Source: Gautieria morchelliformis
Taxonomy: Eukaryota; Basidiomycota; Agaricomycetes; Gomphales; Gomphaceae
Length of the DNA: 64,000 nt
Assembly: GCA_015179125.1 (NCBI GenBank)
Contig: WHVA01000015.1
Location: 434,001-498,000, forward strand
Direction: 5' to 3'
The notes under the pieces are model-generated. The model saw nothing but the letters and a program-made list of their open reading frames with translations, did not search any database and had not been told where the DNA came from. How positions within the stretch are numbered: position 1 is the first letter of the stretch; each line of letters opens with the position of its first letter. The position numbers were made by a program, and so were the translations under genes. This document shows positions 10,427 through 21,996 of this stretch, piece after piece.

Positions 10427-10534
10427 TGTTGATGTGCTGTGGAGGCGACGCGTCATCGTATGAGTTCTGTATTATGTAATATATATACAGTTCCATCGGC
10501 CTTGCCTATCACCATCTGCGTCTGTGTTCTAACA
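10427..10534 (+). repeat. 5' LTR of Copia-2 (108 bp)
   Basis: Begins TGTTGATGTG and ends TTCTAACA. It carries an AT-rich TATA-like stretch (ATATATATAC). Matches 11732-11839 and, inverted, 9865-9972. Confidence 0.93.
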
Positions 10535-10548
10535 GGTTATGGGCCCCG
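10535..10548 (+). other. Copia-2 primer binding site (half initiator tRNA-Met type)
   Basis: GGTTATGGGCCCCG directly follows the 5' LTR, identical to the site of Copia-1. Confidence 0.8.
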
Positions 10549-10646
10549 CCCTTGCCTAATCTGCGCCTATCTGTGTTAATCTGTGCACACATCCATGCCA
10601 GTATCTGTGTTTTCCCAATATCTCTAAATTCCCTTTTCCAACAACC

Positions 10647-11713
10647 ATGAATTCCATCCATAACTTAATCTCAGGCATTGCCAAACTCACACGTTCACCG
10701 CCAAATTGGTCAACATGGCGAAAGGATGCCAAAGTCATCCTCGAGACGGAGGACCTTTTTGGGATGGTTGATGGCAGTACTACTCAACCCGCGGACCCCA
10801 CCCAACTACTATTATGGCAGAAACGAAACAAACGCGCTTACGCTATCATCTATCTTCTCGTCAATCCTGACGAATGACACATCATCACACAGGTTTCTTT
10901 CGGTTCAGAAGCCTGGTCCCTGTTGAAGGAAGAATTTGAAAAGGACGTTGCGTCGAACCGTCTCAATCTGCGCAGCAATTTCTACAATGTCACTCATGAC
11001 CCGTCAAAACCAGTTACTGAGTTTATCAACACTATTCAATCCATCTCCCATCAACTTGCCGCTATAAAACACCCCCTTCATGAGACAGAAATCACTGACA
11101 TGGTTCTCCTCCACCTCCACGAATCCTTCGCCCCCGTATGATCGGCACTTATCACGCGTAAAGAAGAGCCGAAGCTAAATGAAATCATAGCTTCTCTTAA
11201 GGAGCACGAAGCCCACATGGTAATGACAATTACTTACCTAACGGAACCAGTGGGAGCGACGAAACAAACGGCGAACGACTATATTTCGCAGGGAAACAAC
11301 GGAAGCAAGGGGGGATAAGGAAGTCAGCATCGAAGGGCACAGAAATTGACTGGGGGAACTCACAAGGTCAAGACAGTGTATGCTTCCATTGCGGGCGCGC
11401 CGGCCACATTGCAGCAAAATGCATCGCGGACATGCCGCAAGATGTCAAGGATAACATCGTATCAGGCACTATGTTTGTGAAGGAAAACGAAGGAAACCCT
11501 ACCAATGATGCAACCGAAGTAGCTGCGTTCGCCAGGGACAATCCGCGTATGTTCGCACTTATGGCAAACGCACTCGGACCTGCTCATAATGTTACGGAAT
11601 ACGCTCATCTCACAAATACCGTATCATTTTCATCTACTAATCCAGACACTCAGTGGGAGCAAAGCCCAACAGATATTGAAGATCCTGCTTCCAGCGGCCC
11701 AATCCTCCTCTGA
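10647..11713 (+). pseudogene. Copia-2 Gag relic
   Basis: ATG 10647 opens a Copia-type Gag (WSTWRKDAKVILE..., a UBN2-like nucleocapsid precursor). In-frame TGA codons occur at 10875-10877 and 11139-11141. A frameshift at the G-run near 11310-11316 moves the frame, after which one CCHC knuckle CFHCGRAGHIAAKC (about 11383-11424) is readable. The frame ends at TGA 11711-11713, right before the purine tract. No pol domain exists between the stop and the LTR. Confidence 0.85.
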
Positions 11714-11731
11714 GCCTCCACAGAGTGGGAG

Positions 11732-11839
11732 TGTTGATGTGCTGTGGAGGCAACACGTCATCATATGAGTTCTGTATTATGTAATATATATACAGTTCCA
11801 TCGGCCTTGCCTATCACCATCTGCGTCTGCGTTCTAACA
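11732..11839 (+). repeat. 3' LTR of Copia-2 (108 bp)
   Basis: Near-identical to 10427-10534; followed by CTCCG at 11840-11844. Confidence 0.93.
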
Positions 11840-11844
11840 CTCCG

Positions 11845-13712
11845 TTCTGATCATGGACCTGGCGGATCACTCAACTGTGGCATCGGTAGTGACCGACGTC
11901 AATGAGCGCCTACAGGGGCTCTTCACCCCGGTCATACAGAAGATAGAAGAGGCTGTGGCCAGGATCAGGACGTCGACCGACAGCTTGGCCAGAACCGTAG
12001 AAGAGCTCAGACAGGAGAGCGATAGAACTGCACAGAGGATAGTGGACGTGGTCGCGGAGCAGATACCGGCAGGCCTGCCCATGAGTGGTGACAGCGCTCC
12101 CGGAGGGCAGGTGCAGCCCGTGTCGTATGCCGCAGCGGCAGGGTGGAGTTGCGATGCAAGGGTTCATGCACGGGAAGGGGTGAAACAGAGGCAGATTTTG
12201 TCAGGGGACACCCTGTTTTCCATTTCCAGTTCCGACACCACACCCAGTTCCGACACCATTTCCGACTCCGCTTCCGGTTCCGATTCCATCTCCGCCTCCG
12301 CTTTCGGAAATGATTCCGCTTCTGGGAGAACTTCCACCAGTTCTGTTCGCCTCGCCAGTTCCACTCCAATTTCCGACTTCCACTCTCGGAACAGTGTCGG
12401 AAATCAAGCGACTCGCGTAATAGGTGGCATCAAGGGTCAATCAAGGGTCAGGGTGGTCAGGGAGATGCAGGGTTGATGGCGGGTGCCAAGTGTTGTCCCT
12501 GGCTGCGCAGCGTAGTATAATACGGGCTCGCTGACATTGGGGGTCCTTAGACTTTTCTCTTTGGATTTCCCCTTGTCAGTTGTGTGGTAGTGTGATCTCC
12601 ACAACCAGCTAGGGTTGCCCTTACAGATTTTAGTCGACGCAGGGGAGCCGGGGGAACAGGTCTTGGCGGAGCTGGACAACACAGCCCTAGCAAAACGAGC
12701 CAACGAGATACTGGATGGCATCAGCGACTCTGCCAGCCACACAATCGTCAGCGCGAGGCGGCTGAACAATGGAGGAATACTCTTCGAATTCGAGAGTGAG
12801 AGCGAGGCACAGTGGGTCAACGAGGCACAGCGAAGAATACAATTCACAAACGCGTTAGCACCAGACGCAAGAATGAAAACGTGACTATTCCCGATCGTGC
12901 TGCAGTTTATCCTACTCCATTTCAGGCCAGAAAGAGGTGAGGAGCTGAGGGCCATAGAAGGCTACAACAAACTCCCGTGTGGCGCAATCAACAAAGCGAG
13001 GTGGCTTAAGCCCATGCACCATCGGGCAGCGGGCCAGACCTGCGGCCATGCGTTGGTCACATTCACCAGCCTGGAGGTAGCCAACAAAGTTCTGATCAAC
13101 GGACTGATAATCTGTCAGAAATGGGTGTACGCAGAAAAGTGCAAGAAGGAGCCCATCAGGTGTCTAAAATGCCAGGGGTGGAACCACCTGTCGTACACGT
13201 TCCCACAACCCTTCGACACGTGCGGCACCTGCGGGGAACGGCACAAGACCTCGACCTGCACTCAGGCAGGGAAGCTGTGCTGCACATCCTGCAAGTTGGA
13301 TGGCCACGCTAGTTGGGACAGAACGTGCCCCACATTCACTCACAAGTGCAAAGAAATCACTGCCAGGCTCCTAGAGAATCAAATGCCGTACTTCCCCACA
13401 GAGGAGCTGTGGATGCACGTAGCACAGCTGCCAAAACCTGTCCTCCCACCATACTGGTCGATGCCAGGACCACCTATCGCTGATGACGGCGGATGGCAGA
13501 CAGCCACCCACTGCAAAGGTAAGTATAAACAGTTGACACTCCCTTTCCAATGCACCCAGCGTGAACCAATGGAGACTGGTGGGACACACCCCCGGTCCCC
13601 TCGACAGTGGGCCAGCCCTGTCACCTCGACCAACAGAACCGAACTGGGCCCCAACTTCAGATGGGGCGACGTGAATAGTGACAATAGGCTGCCCTTGACA
13701 GGCCGAAACTGA
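11845..13712 (+). pseudogene. LINE ORF1 (Gag-like nucleic-acid-binding protein), interrupted
   Basis: Continues from the inverted segment. The N-terminal half (coiled-coil-like, Val/Glu/Arg-rich) runs to 12198, where a solo Gypsy LTR is inserted. Removing it with one GATTT restores KQRQ-ILVDAGEPG in frame at 12631. An in-frame TGA follows at 12882-12884. The C-terminal half has three zinc-knuckle-like motifs around 13160-13335. The first (CLKCQGWNH...) lacks its final Cys; the second is CGTCGERHKTSTC; the third is CTSCKLDGHASWDRTC. It ends at TGA 13710-13712, which overlaps the ORF2 start. In LINEs this protein packages the RNA. Confidence 0.85.
12199..12625 (+). repeat. Solo LTR of the Gypsy-A family (427 bp) inside LINE ORF1
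   Basis: Begins TGTCAGGGGACACC and ends TTGCCCTTACA, with a perfect duplication GATTT (12194-12198 and 12626-12630). It is 63 bp shorter than the 490-bp LTRs. It keeps only one copy of the direct repeat CTTTGGATTTCCCCTTGTCAG that occurs twice in the longer LTRs, so it has lost one repeat plus the spacer. Confidence 0.95.
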
Positions 13713-16700
13713 TGTCTTACACCACAGATCCCATGCCAAAGAGATTGAGGATTTATCAACAAATTCTTAACAAGTCTCACCAAGCACACTACGACCTTGT
13801 CAACTCAGCCCTACACAGGGATTGGGACGTCATCCTATTGCAAGAACCCTACATTGACACCCTGGGCAATACCAGAGCAAATCATAACTGGCGCGTGATC
13901 TATCCCACTTCTCACCTCGCTGATGGCTCCGTGAAAAGATCAGTGATTCTAGTCAACGCCAGCCTGGACACCAACCTGTGCTCACAGGTCTCTTTTGAAG
14001 GCATGAACGACGTTACCATAATCCAGCTCCGACACTCTCGAGGCAAAATTACCATTTTCAATATATACAATGACTGCGACCACTCCAACACCCTCAGGGC
14101 GCTCAACCACTTCATCGACAGGGAGCGCCGCAACCTCACCCAACAGGAAACTGACTCCATGATATGGTGCGGTGATTTCAACAGGCATCATGCTATGTGG
14201 GATGAAGAGCGGAACCACCATCTGTTCACGGCGGCGGTGACCAGGGAAGCAGAAGAACTCATATCGTTAATAGTGGACTACAACATGGTAATGACACTAC
14301 CAAAACGAACGCCAACCCTACAATCAATGGCCACCAAGAACTGGACGCGGGTAGATAACGTGTTCTGTACTGACAACGTGGCTCAGACAGTTATCATGTG
14401 CGATACTAGCCCCAGGCTGCGGGGGCCGGGCATGGATCATGTGCCAATCCTCACGGTGCTTGACATAGAGGCGACGCACAACCTGCCAGCCCCATTCCAG
14501 AACTACAGAATGGTCAACTGGGAACTGTTTAGGGAGCAACTGGCAGAGCGGCTCGAGGTAGTGCCAGGACCAAAGGAGCTGGACATGATAGCTGAGTTCA
14601 ACGAGGCTGTCGAGGCGCTGACATCTGCCATTCAGGAGATGATCAGCGAAGTAGTACCGCTTTCCAAACCGGTGCCACACTCGCGTCGGTGATGGAGTAG
14701 GGAGCTCACAATACTCAAGAAGGCTAAGAACAAAATCAACAATGAATCATATCGTCACCGCGTGATTGCTGACCATCCTTCCCATCAGGAACATCGCAGG
14801 GTCAGTGTTGAATACGGCGAGGTGATAAAAAGAGCCAAGGCGCAGCATTGGGTGGACTATCTAGAGGAAATCGACGATCACATGCTATGGTCGGCCAATA
14901 GGTACCTATCTAACCCTGCATCAGACGGCGGCAAGTCCAGGGTGCCGACACTGAGAGGCAGCAGCATAGATGGAGTGGAGTGGTCGGCCGAGATGAACAC
15001 GGACAAGAGCAAGCGCCTGGCCGACACCTTCTTTCCACTGAAGCCCCCTGAGACGCAGGTCCCGCCGCACTGCCGTTATCCGAAAAGGGTCGTGTGCAGG
15101 AGGAGCAGGTCAGGAGGCAGATAGCCAGGCTTAAGCCCCACAAGGCACCAGGCGATGATGGCATTCCAAACATCGTCCTGAAGGAGTCGGTGGACTTGAT
15201 CGCTCATATCTTCCAGGCCACTTTCATGCTGCAAACATACAGCGATAACTGGAGGATGTGGGTCATGATTGTCCTCCGGAAGCCAGGCAAGGCCAGCTAC
15301 GACGTGCCTAAAGCCTACCAGCCTATAGCGCTCCTCAACACCATTGGCAAGCTCCTGACAGCAATTGTGTCAGAAGACCTGGTGTACATGACAGAGAAAT
15401 ACCGTCTTCTACCTGCGAACCACTTCAGGGGGAGGCCTGGGCGCACCACAACAGACTCCCTGCACCTAGTAGTTAACAGAATCAAAGGGGCCTGGCAACG
15501 GAAAAAGGTAGCGGCGATGCTGTTCCTAGATATTGAGGGTGCCTTCCCAAACGCTGTCATGGACCGGCTCCTACATAACATGCACAAGTGGCGGGTCCCG
15601 GAAGAGTATGTCTTATTCATAGAAAGGATGCTGGCAAACAGACGCACGAAGCTATGCTTTGACGACTACACATCCGACTGGGTGGCGATAGACAATGGCA
15701 TAGGGCAGGGGGGCCCATTATCCATGATCCTCTACCTATACTATAACGCTGACCTCTTAGACATCCCAGCTAGGAAAGGACAGGCCGCGGTCGCCTTCGT
15801 GGATGACACAAATTTGTATGCAGAAGGAAACACCTACGAGGAGGCTTATGATAGCCTCAGGGAGATGCTGCTGAAGCCAGGTGGTGTGAAGGAATGGACA
15901 GTCACCCACAACTCAAGGTTCGAAAAGACGAAGTTCGCGGTGGTGTGCTTCTCGAGGATGAAGGTGCCAGATCCAGCCCGTGCAGGCAAGACAAGGCTGA
16001 TGGCAAGACCTAACTTTCTCTATGAAGACACGGACATCGAACCGGCAAAGGCCCACAAGTTCCTAGGCATATTCCTGGACGAGGAGCTGTGATGCAACTT
16101 ACAAGCAGAGAAAGCCGTAGCAAAAGCCGCTAAGTGGACCTTGCTCTTTCGCAGATTGTCTAAACCGTCGACAGGTGTGCGCGCTGGCCTCATGAGACAG
16201 TTATACTGAGCAGTAGCCATCCCCAAGTTTACATATGCCGCAGATGTCTGGTTCGCCCCGGTGAGGAGGCAGGAGGGAGGAAAAAAAGCTAAGGGGTCGG
16301 TAGGAGTGGCAAAAAAACTAACCTTGGTGCAGAGGATACCACTGTGGCTATTACTGGTGTGATGAAGACAACAGCAACAGACGTCCTGGAAGCCCACGCC
16401 AATGTCATGCCCATCGAACTGCTGATGCAGGAAGTGTGTCACCGGGTGGCCCTCTGACTCGTCACCTTACTGAAGGCCCACCCGCTACACCGGCCGGCCC
16501 ACTCATGTGCCAGACGCCTTGTCAAAAGACACCCTTCCTCACTGCATCAACTTCTCCACGCCTTCCACCTCACTCCGGACACCTATGAGAAGATCCAGCC
16601 AACCCTGCAGCCGCCCGAAGTGGCCCAGCCTTTCACCACAGAGGTAGCACCCACCAGGGAGGAGTCCAAGGAGGACGACATGAACGACGCCGCAGATGCC

Positions 16701-17645
16701 AAGGTCTATACAGATGGATCCAGCCTGGAGCAGGGGGCAGGGGCCGCAGCAGTCTTATACAAGGGAGGACGGAAGGTCAAAGCGGTGAGGTATCACTTGG
16801 GCTCACTAGCTGACCATACCACATACGAGGCAGAGGTGATTGGCGTCGTGCTAGCCCTGGAACCCCTGTCAAGGGAGAAAGGGGTAAAGGAGGCGACGGT
16901 CCTGCTGAACAACCAGGCCATCATACAGTCCATTGGCAGCATACGATCCAGGCCGGCTCAGCACATCTTAGAGCACGCCAACAACATGGCTAACAAGGTG
17001 GCTAGGCCAACACGAAGGCGCAGAGTCAAGCTCAAGGTCACATGGAGCTCTGGACACGATGATGTGGAAGGGAATGAAGCGGCAGACTCAGAAGCGAGAA
17101 GAGCGGCTAAAGGGGATAGCAGTCTACAGAGTGAGCTCCCAGCCTTCCTATCATCAGGACTGCTGCCGCGCAGTGTCGCTGCTGCACGTCAGTGCTTTCG
17201 TACAGATCAGAGACAGGAGTGGCGGAGGCAATGGATGGCCTCACCCTGCTTTGCCAGAATGGAGAAGATAGACAAAGGTCTCCCCTCCAAGAGCTACTAC
17301 AAGACAACGTCCGACTCCACCCGGGCCCAAACAAGTCTGATCACACAACTATGGACGGGCCACGTCTCCCTCAACAACCACCTCCACAGAATCAAGAGGG
17401 CCTTGTCGCCCCTATACCTGGCATGCTCATTAGCTGATGAAACAGTGCACCACTTCTTGTTTGACTGCCGCACTCACGAGCATGCCAGACACAAACTTCG
17501 TCGAAAAATGCGGCGCAGGTCCAAGTCGGCGAAGGCGCTTCTAGGGAGCACCAAGGGGATGACAGTGCTCTTATTCTACGTGGCAGAGACAAAGCGGCTG
17601 GAGGGCACTTTCAGTGATGTTACCCCCCATATACCTGTTAAGTGA
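13712..17645 (+). pseudogene. LINE ORF2 relic: endonuclease, reverse transcriptase, RNase H
   Basis: ATG 13712 overlaps the ORF1 stop (TGATG). An APE-type endonuclease (LLQEPYID, WCGDFNRHH, MDHVPI) runs to an in-frame TGA at 14690-14692. The same frame continues to a frameshift near 15085-15095. The reverse transcriptase follows in a second frame (GDDGIPNIVL, FLDIEGAF, GIGQGGPLS, AFVDDTNL). TGA 16090-16092 and another in-frame TGA near 16207 interrupt the thumb region, and a second frameshift lies near 16340. The RNase H domain (VYTDGSS, YEAEVIG, GHDDVEGNEAAD) and a C-terminal region end at TGA 17643-17645. The residue expected to be the third RNase H acid is Asn in LLNNQAII. Not functional. 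Confidence 0.9.
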
Positions 17646-18198
17646 CGAAATCATATCCACACAGACAGGACCGGCGATCACGACCAGAAAGGACAACGAT
17701 ACAGTACTACACTTGCCGATATACCAACCCACCTAGCTCAAGCAACAACATGATAAGACTCGACACAGCAGGGAATGAGGGATCGGGATTGGGATCAAAT
17801 GTTGGGGTGGCACGGCGCAACAACACACTCTGGACCTTTCTCTTTTATTCTTTTATGGCTGCAGTGCAACCACATGTCATGCAGGCCCGCTTCGGCGGCC
17901 GAGCACTTAGTATGACAGACCAACCACATGGGATGAAATAACCAAGCAGAGAGCGGGAGTACCTTATCTCACAACAGAGGGGGGCGGTAAATGACTCCGA
18001 GGGAGTTGGGCCGGCGGGGGAGAAGGTTCGTCGCCGGTGCCACCGCCCACTCGAGAACGCAGCGGGCGGGAGCCTCAGGGAGCGAGGAGGAAGGCCCGCC
18101 CTTTACTAGGTACAATGTGTGCAGCGACCATCATAGGTACACCTGCGGTCGAATAAAATGACATAAAATAAAAAATAAAATAAAATAAAATAAAAAAA
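17646..18198 (+). other. LINE 3' untranslated region and A-rich tail
   Basis: No conserved frame. The end is a TAAAA/TAAA repeat tail (about 18150-18198), where reverse transcription by target priming would begin. Unrelated repetitive sequence follows directly. Confidence 0.7.
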
Positions 18199-18269
18199 GA
18201 CCTTAGCTCCACACTCGCTTCGTCCTGCGCATGCAATACAACGTTTTACATACATGCGTGATGACAACA

Positions 18270-20130
18270 CGTCTTCCATTGACGCAAAAATTAAAATAAA
18301 TAAAAAACGACACACGACGAGACGTGGGCGATATATATATATGTGTCAGGTGGGTGGTAAAGCGACGGACGCGTGCGTGCGTGCGTGCTGCCAGTGGGCC
18401 GTGGCGGCCGCAGGAGGGGAGAGGAGAGGACAAGACGCGTACACACGTCCGTCCTACGCATTGCCTATTGACGCAAAACATGCCACACGACGAGACGTGA
18501 GCGATGTATGTGTCAAGTGGGTGTCGAAGGGGCGGACGTGTGCGTGCGCGCTGCCAGTGGGCCGTGGCGGCCGCAGGAAGGGAGCCTAGGAGAGGACAAG
18601 TGTGCGTAAATCCAACACACTGCACGTTTCCTAGCTACACATTCAGTCCGTTTCTCGAGCAATCGCGTACTAACGCAAAACATTGAAGAGACGTGACGTG
18701 GGTCATGCATATATATATCAGCCGAGTACAGAAACGGACGGACGTGTGTGTTGCAATTTCGAGGAGAGGGGACGTGGAGGAAGGGGACAGCATTGACTGG
18801 GTGCTGTGGCGAGTTATCAAAGGATGGAACAAATACATGGAAACTACTGCATTTGTAAGTCACGGCTCGGTTACTTGATATGCCAATGGTGTTGTAGTGG
18901 CGTGTGGAGGAAAGGGAGAGGAGGGCAGGTGCATAAACCACGGACACTGCACGTTCGACGCCCCGTTATACCCACAAAATATGCTATACCCACAACTCGG
19001 GGTACGAATATTTTGTTCGGGGAAGAAGGAGGGTCATCGTCAACGTGCGTGCGTGCTGGATGTGGGCTCGGAGCTCGCGGTGGTGAGCGGCATGAGAGAG
19101 CAGGAGAGGGAGCAGGAGCAAGAGGAAAAGCGTCCGAAAACCAAGTACATTACACATCGTCATTAACGCCTCAACCCGCACAGCAATGGGGTCGGGAACC
19201 TCGTGAAAGACACTAAGCCTATCAAATACCGATACACAACACCGCAGAATGAGATGTGGCACCAGTGTATTTTAAATGGCGCGCCGAGCACGAGGTTCGT
19301 CTATTCAAGTTGTGCTGCGATGGAGGTCAGGGGGACAGATCGAGGGGAGCGTAAAGACACGATACAACCCACGGGGAGCTACCCGTCCATCATGGGCCGG
19401 CATAAACCCGGCACACTGCACGCATGGGGGAAACCCGTCGAGGTCCCTTTACAATACACGCAGGAATATGCGTATTTCGTTTGGGGCCGGAGGAGGGCCG
19501 TGTGCATGCGTGCGTGCGTGCTGGATTATGCACTTGGAGGTCGCGGTGGTGAGCGGCATGAGAAAGTGTGCATGAAGGGGAGGAATGAGCATCCAAAAAC
19601 ATGGGCCGTGGAGGCCGCAGGCGCGGAGACGAGAGGACAAGCCGCGTACACACGTCCGCAACCATCTGTTCCCTCAGCTGACGCAAAACACGCAGGACAG
19701 GACGCGAAAACACGTCCTATTGTGCGTGCGTGCGTGCTGGATGTGGGTTCGGAGGTCGCGGTAGTGAGCGGCATGAGAGAGCAGAGAGCGCAAGAGAGAG
19801 TAAAAGCGTCCAAAAACCAAGTACATTCATTACACATCGTCCGAACAACAGCCGAATGACGCAAAACACGCCACACGAGAGACGTGGGCCAGGCATGTGT
19901 ATCAGGAGGGTAGAGAAACGGACGGACGTGTTCGGTGGAGACCGCAGGAAGGAAAAGGGGATTCGGAGGGAAGCCTGGCAGCATGAACCCCACCCACTGC
20001 ACGTTTCCTAGCTACACATCCAGCCCGTTTCTCGTCTAACAGAGTACTGACGCAAAACACGCCACGCGACGAGACGTGGGTCATGTATAAATGTATCAGG
20101 TGTTAGCGAAACGGACGGACGTGTGGTGCG
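18270..20130. repeat. Degenerate repeats of about 190-200 bp
   Basis: The block TGACGCAAAACACGCCACACGACGAGACGTGGG followed by a TATATAT/TGTATCAGG stretch and ACGGACGGACGTG recurs near 18280, 18468, 18670, 19857 and 20046. A partial copy is near 19680 and another copy is at 106 in R copy 1. Neighbouring units also share GCCAGTGGGCCGTGGCGGCCGCAGG and runs of GCGTGCGTGC. Reading frames here are not conserved as protein. I see no gene. (The quoted block is a consensus of shorter shared words.). Confidence 0.7.
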
Positions 20131-21996
20131 TGCTGGTTTGGGAGCGGAGAAGAAGAACGATGACGAGGGAGTGAAGGTGGCAGGAAGATGGAGTGAAGCT
20201 GAGTGTGGGGAATGAAGAAAAGCATCCATGGCCCCTGTATTTATATCCAACTTGAATTGCAGGGTGGCGTTAACACTCCCAATCGTGTTCCTAATCGTCA
20301 TTGACTCGTGCCATACCCGGGGTTACCACTCGGTCGATAGGTGGAAGTTCCAAAAACACGAGGCTGAGACGCTGTACATCCACGCTTTTGCGCTGATCCA
20401 AGGGGGAGAAATCATACATCGGCGAGCGCCGAGCAGTCGACCTGGAAATGGTGAGTGCGAGCGGCGATCTGCGGGAATTGAGGGAGGTGCTGCTAGGGAT
20501 GCCTTGGCACGGGTTAATCTCGCCGCAGGCGCAGAGTAACGAATATTGAAATTGGTGCCGTGGTTGCCCCACGTGGTGGCAGAGACTTGGGTCAGATTGG
20601 GAGTGGCGGTGGCGGTGGTGGATTTCGTTTCGTACATGTCAAAACCAGTGAGTCTGATGACTTTGCTAACGCTGCGGGGTGAAGTATTACGGTAGTCACG
20701 ATTCACGTGGGGGTGCGTTTAATTTGGAGGAGATACCGGTGATGTGCACTGATGAAACCCGATCCGACCTGGATAAGCTGTGAATTGGAAATGCTGCCGG
20801 GTATCTGTCCATCCAAACCTGTGCATAAGAATTGGGAGATCGGGCTGCTTGGCACCACGATGGGTGCAGCTTCGAATTGGCGAGACAGCCACTGCAGTGG
20901 ATCCGCCAGTGGTGACTAAGGTCCCATCTCAATTCATCCAATGATGCAGAACGCCACCTCAGTGAAACACAAGTTCATATTCAAGGTTACGGTGAATCCT
21001 TATCCAAGTCCAAGCTCAGTTCATATAAGTCCAATTGTGGTTCAATTTCTACCGTAAACAATAAGTCAATAATGTAACAAATATAATGATATGTTGGATG
21101 CAGAAAAGTATGGGATATGGTATCAGAGTGGGTACATAATGGGTGCATCGATGAGGGGAGGGAAGGGAGAGCGAAAAGGTAAAAGGGAGAGGGATGTGGA
21201 GGCCCGGGCAGGATTGTTGGTCTGTGCTCACTCACATGCGGTGGTGACTTCAAGTTCGCCGTACGCTTCATACGGGCGTCAACTTGTGAGTAGGGTTCAT
21301 ATTCACGTTCATGCAGGCATTATCCAAGGCTATGCCCCGATCTCAATGCAATAATTATTCGGTAGCCCGCTGGCATCAGGTTGGTGGCGGTGGATCGGAT
21401 TCCGGTAGTGACTGGTGCTGGTGAATCTCGATTTTACATCCTCCTTGAAGCAGGCTAGTGGTTATTTCGTGCAAGTATGGAGATTGGGGAGATTGAAATT
21501 GTAAGGCGGTGGTGGCAACGCGCCTGCGGGGGCGATGTACGATGGCGCGCCACACCTTGTGGTTCCAGATTCCAGGGCAGTGGGACAGTGGAATGGATTT
21601 GGATTCGGTGCCAAGGAGTGTGATCCCACCTGGCGATGAGCGGTGAATACCGAGTGGTGCGGATAAGACTGGATTTATTGGCGCTTTCAATCCGGTGATG
21701 ATCACACGGTAACATAGTAGCGATGACTTCGGTGGCGGCGGTCGACCACATTTTGGCGGTAAATATAGATTGTTGGTGTGCGTATTGGTGGTATTTGTGA
21801 ATTTGGCTTCGATGCGCGGTGAATTTAGATTAGGTACTGATAACTGACGAGTCTCGAATGTAGACTGGGGTGACCTAGGTGAATTCACAGATGGATCACG
21901 TCTCGCGCTTGAGTACCAGCCGAATGCGTGAACCGTTAGATGTGGTACGTGTCAACACGGCACACTTTGGAGAAAAGCCATAATACAGTGACCCCA
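19943..21996. repeat. Dispersed repeat R, copy 2 (uninterrupted)
   Basis: Matches 1-1803 plus 9148-9578. It lacks both insertions of copy 1 and so preserves the two empty sites: TATGC at 21331-21335 and GATTCCAG at 21568-21575. No protein family recognised. Confidence 0.9.

Larger units (their letters stand above)
10427..11839 (+). mobile_element. Copia-2: compact gag-only Copia element (1413 bp)
   Basis: Identical-length 108-bp LTRs (10427-10534 and 11732-11839, TGTTGATGTG...TTCTAACA) flank a copia-type primer site and a single gag frame that ends 18 nt before the 3' LTR. The purine tract AGAGTGGGAG abuts the 3' LTR. There is no protease, integrase or reverse transcriptase. This layout matches non-autonomous LTR elements that keep only gag (TR-GAG/TRIM-like). 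It would depend on a related autonomous Copia for movement. The 3' flank CTCCG pairs with CGGAG at 9973-9977 after the inferred inversion. Confidence 0.9.
9720..18198 (+). mobile_element. Decayed Tad/I-like LINE (non-LTR retrotransposon) with nested insertions
   Basis: The order is: 5' region, ORF1 (gag with zinc knuckles), ORF2 (endonuclease, reverse transcriptase, RNase H) and a 3' region ending in a TAAAA-rich tail at 18150-18198. It is interrupted by a solo Copia LTR (9865-9972), Copia-2 (10427-11839) and a solo Gypsy LTR (12199-12625). Part of ORF1 is inverted (9973-10426). Multiple stops and two frameshifts show it is dead. The 5' end is approximate; no target duplication was found. Confidence 0.85.

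Noticed and set aside
12201..12440. Minus- and plus-strand Ser/Glu-rich frames in the Gypsy-A LTRs (also at 27314, 50016 and 57036)
   Set aside because: The same low-complexity TTCCGA-type LTR tract produces them in every copy; non-coding.
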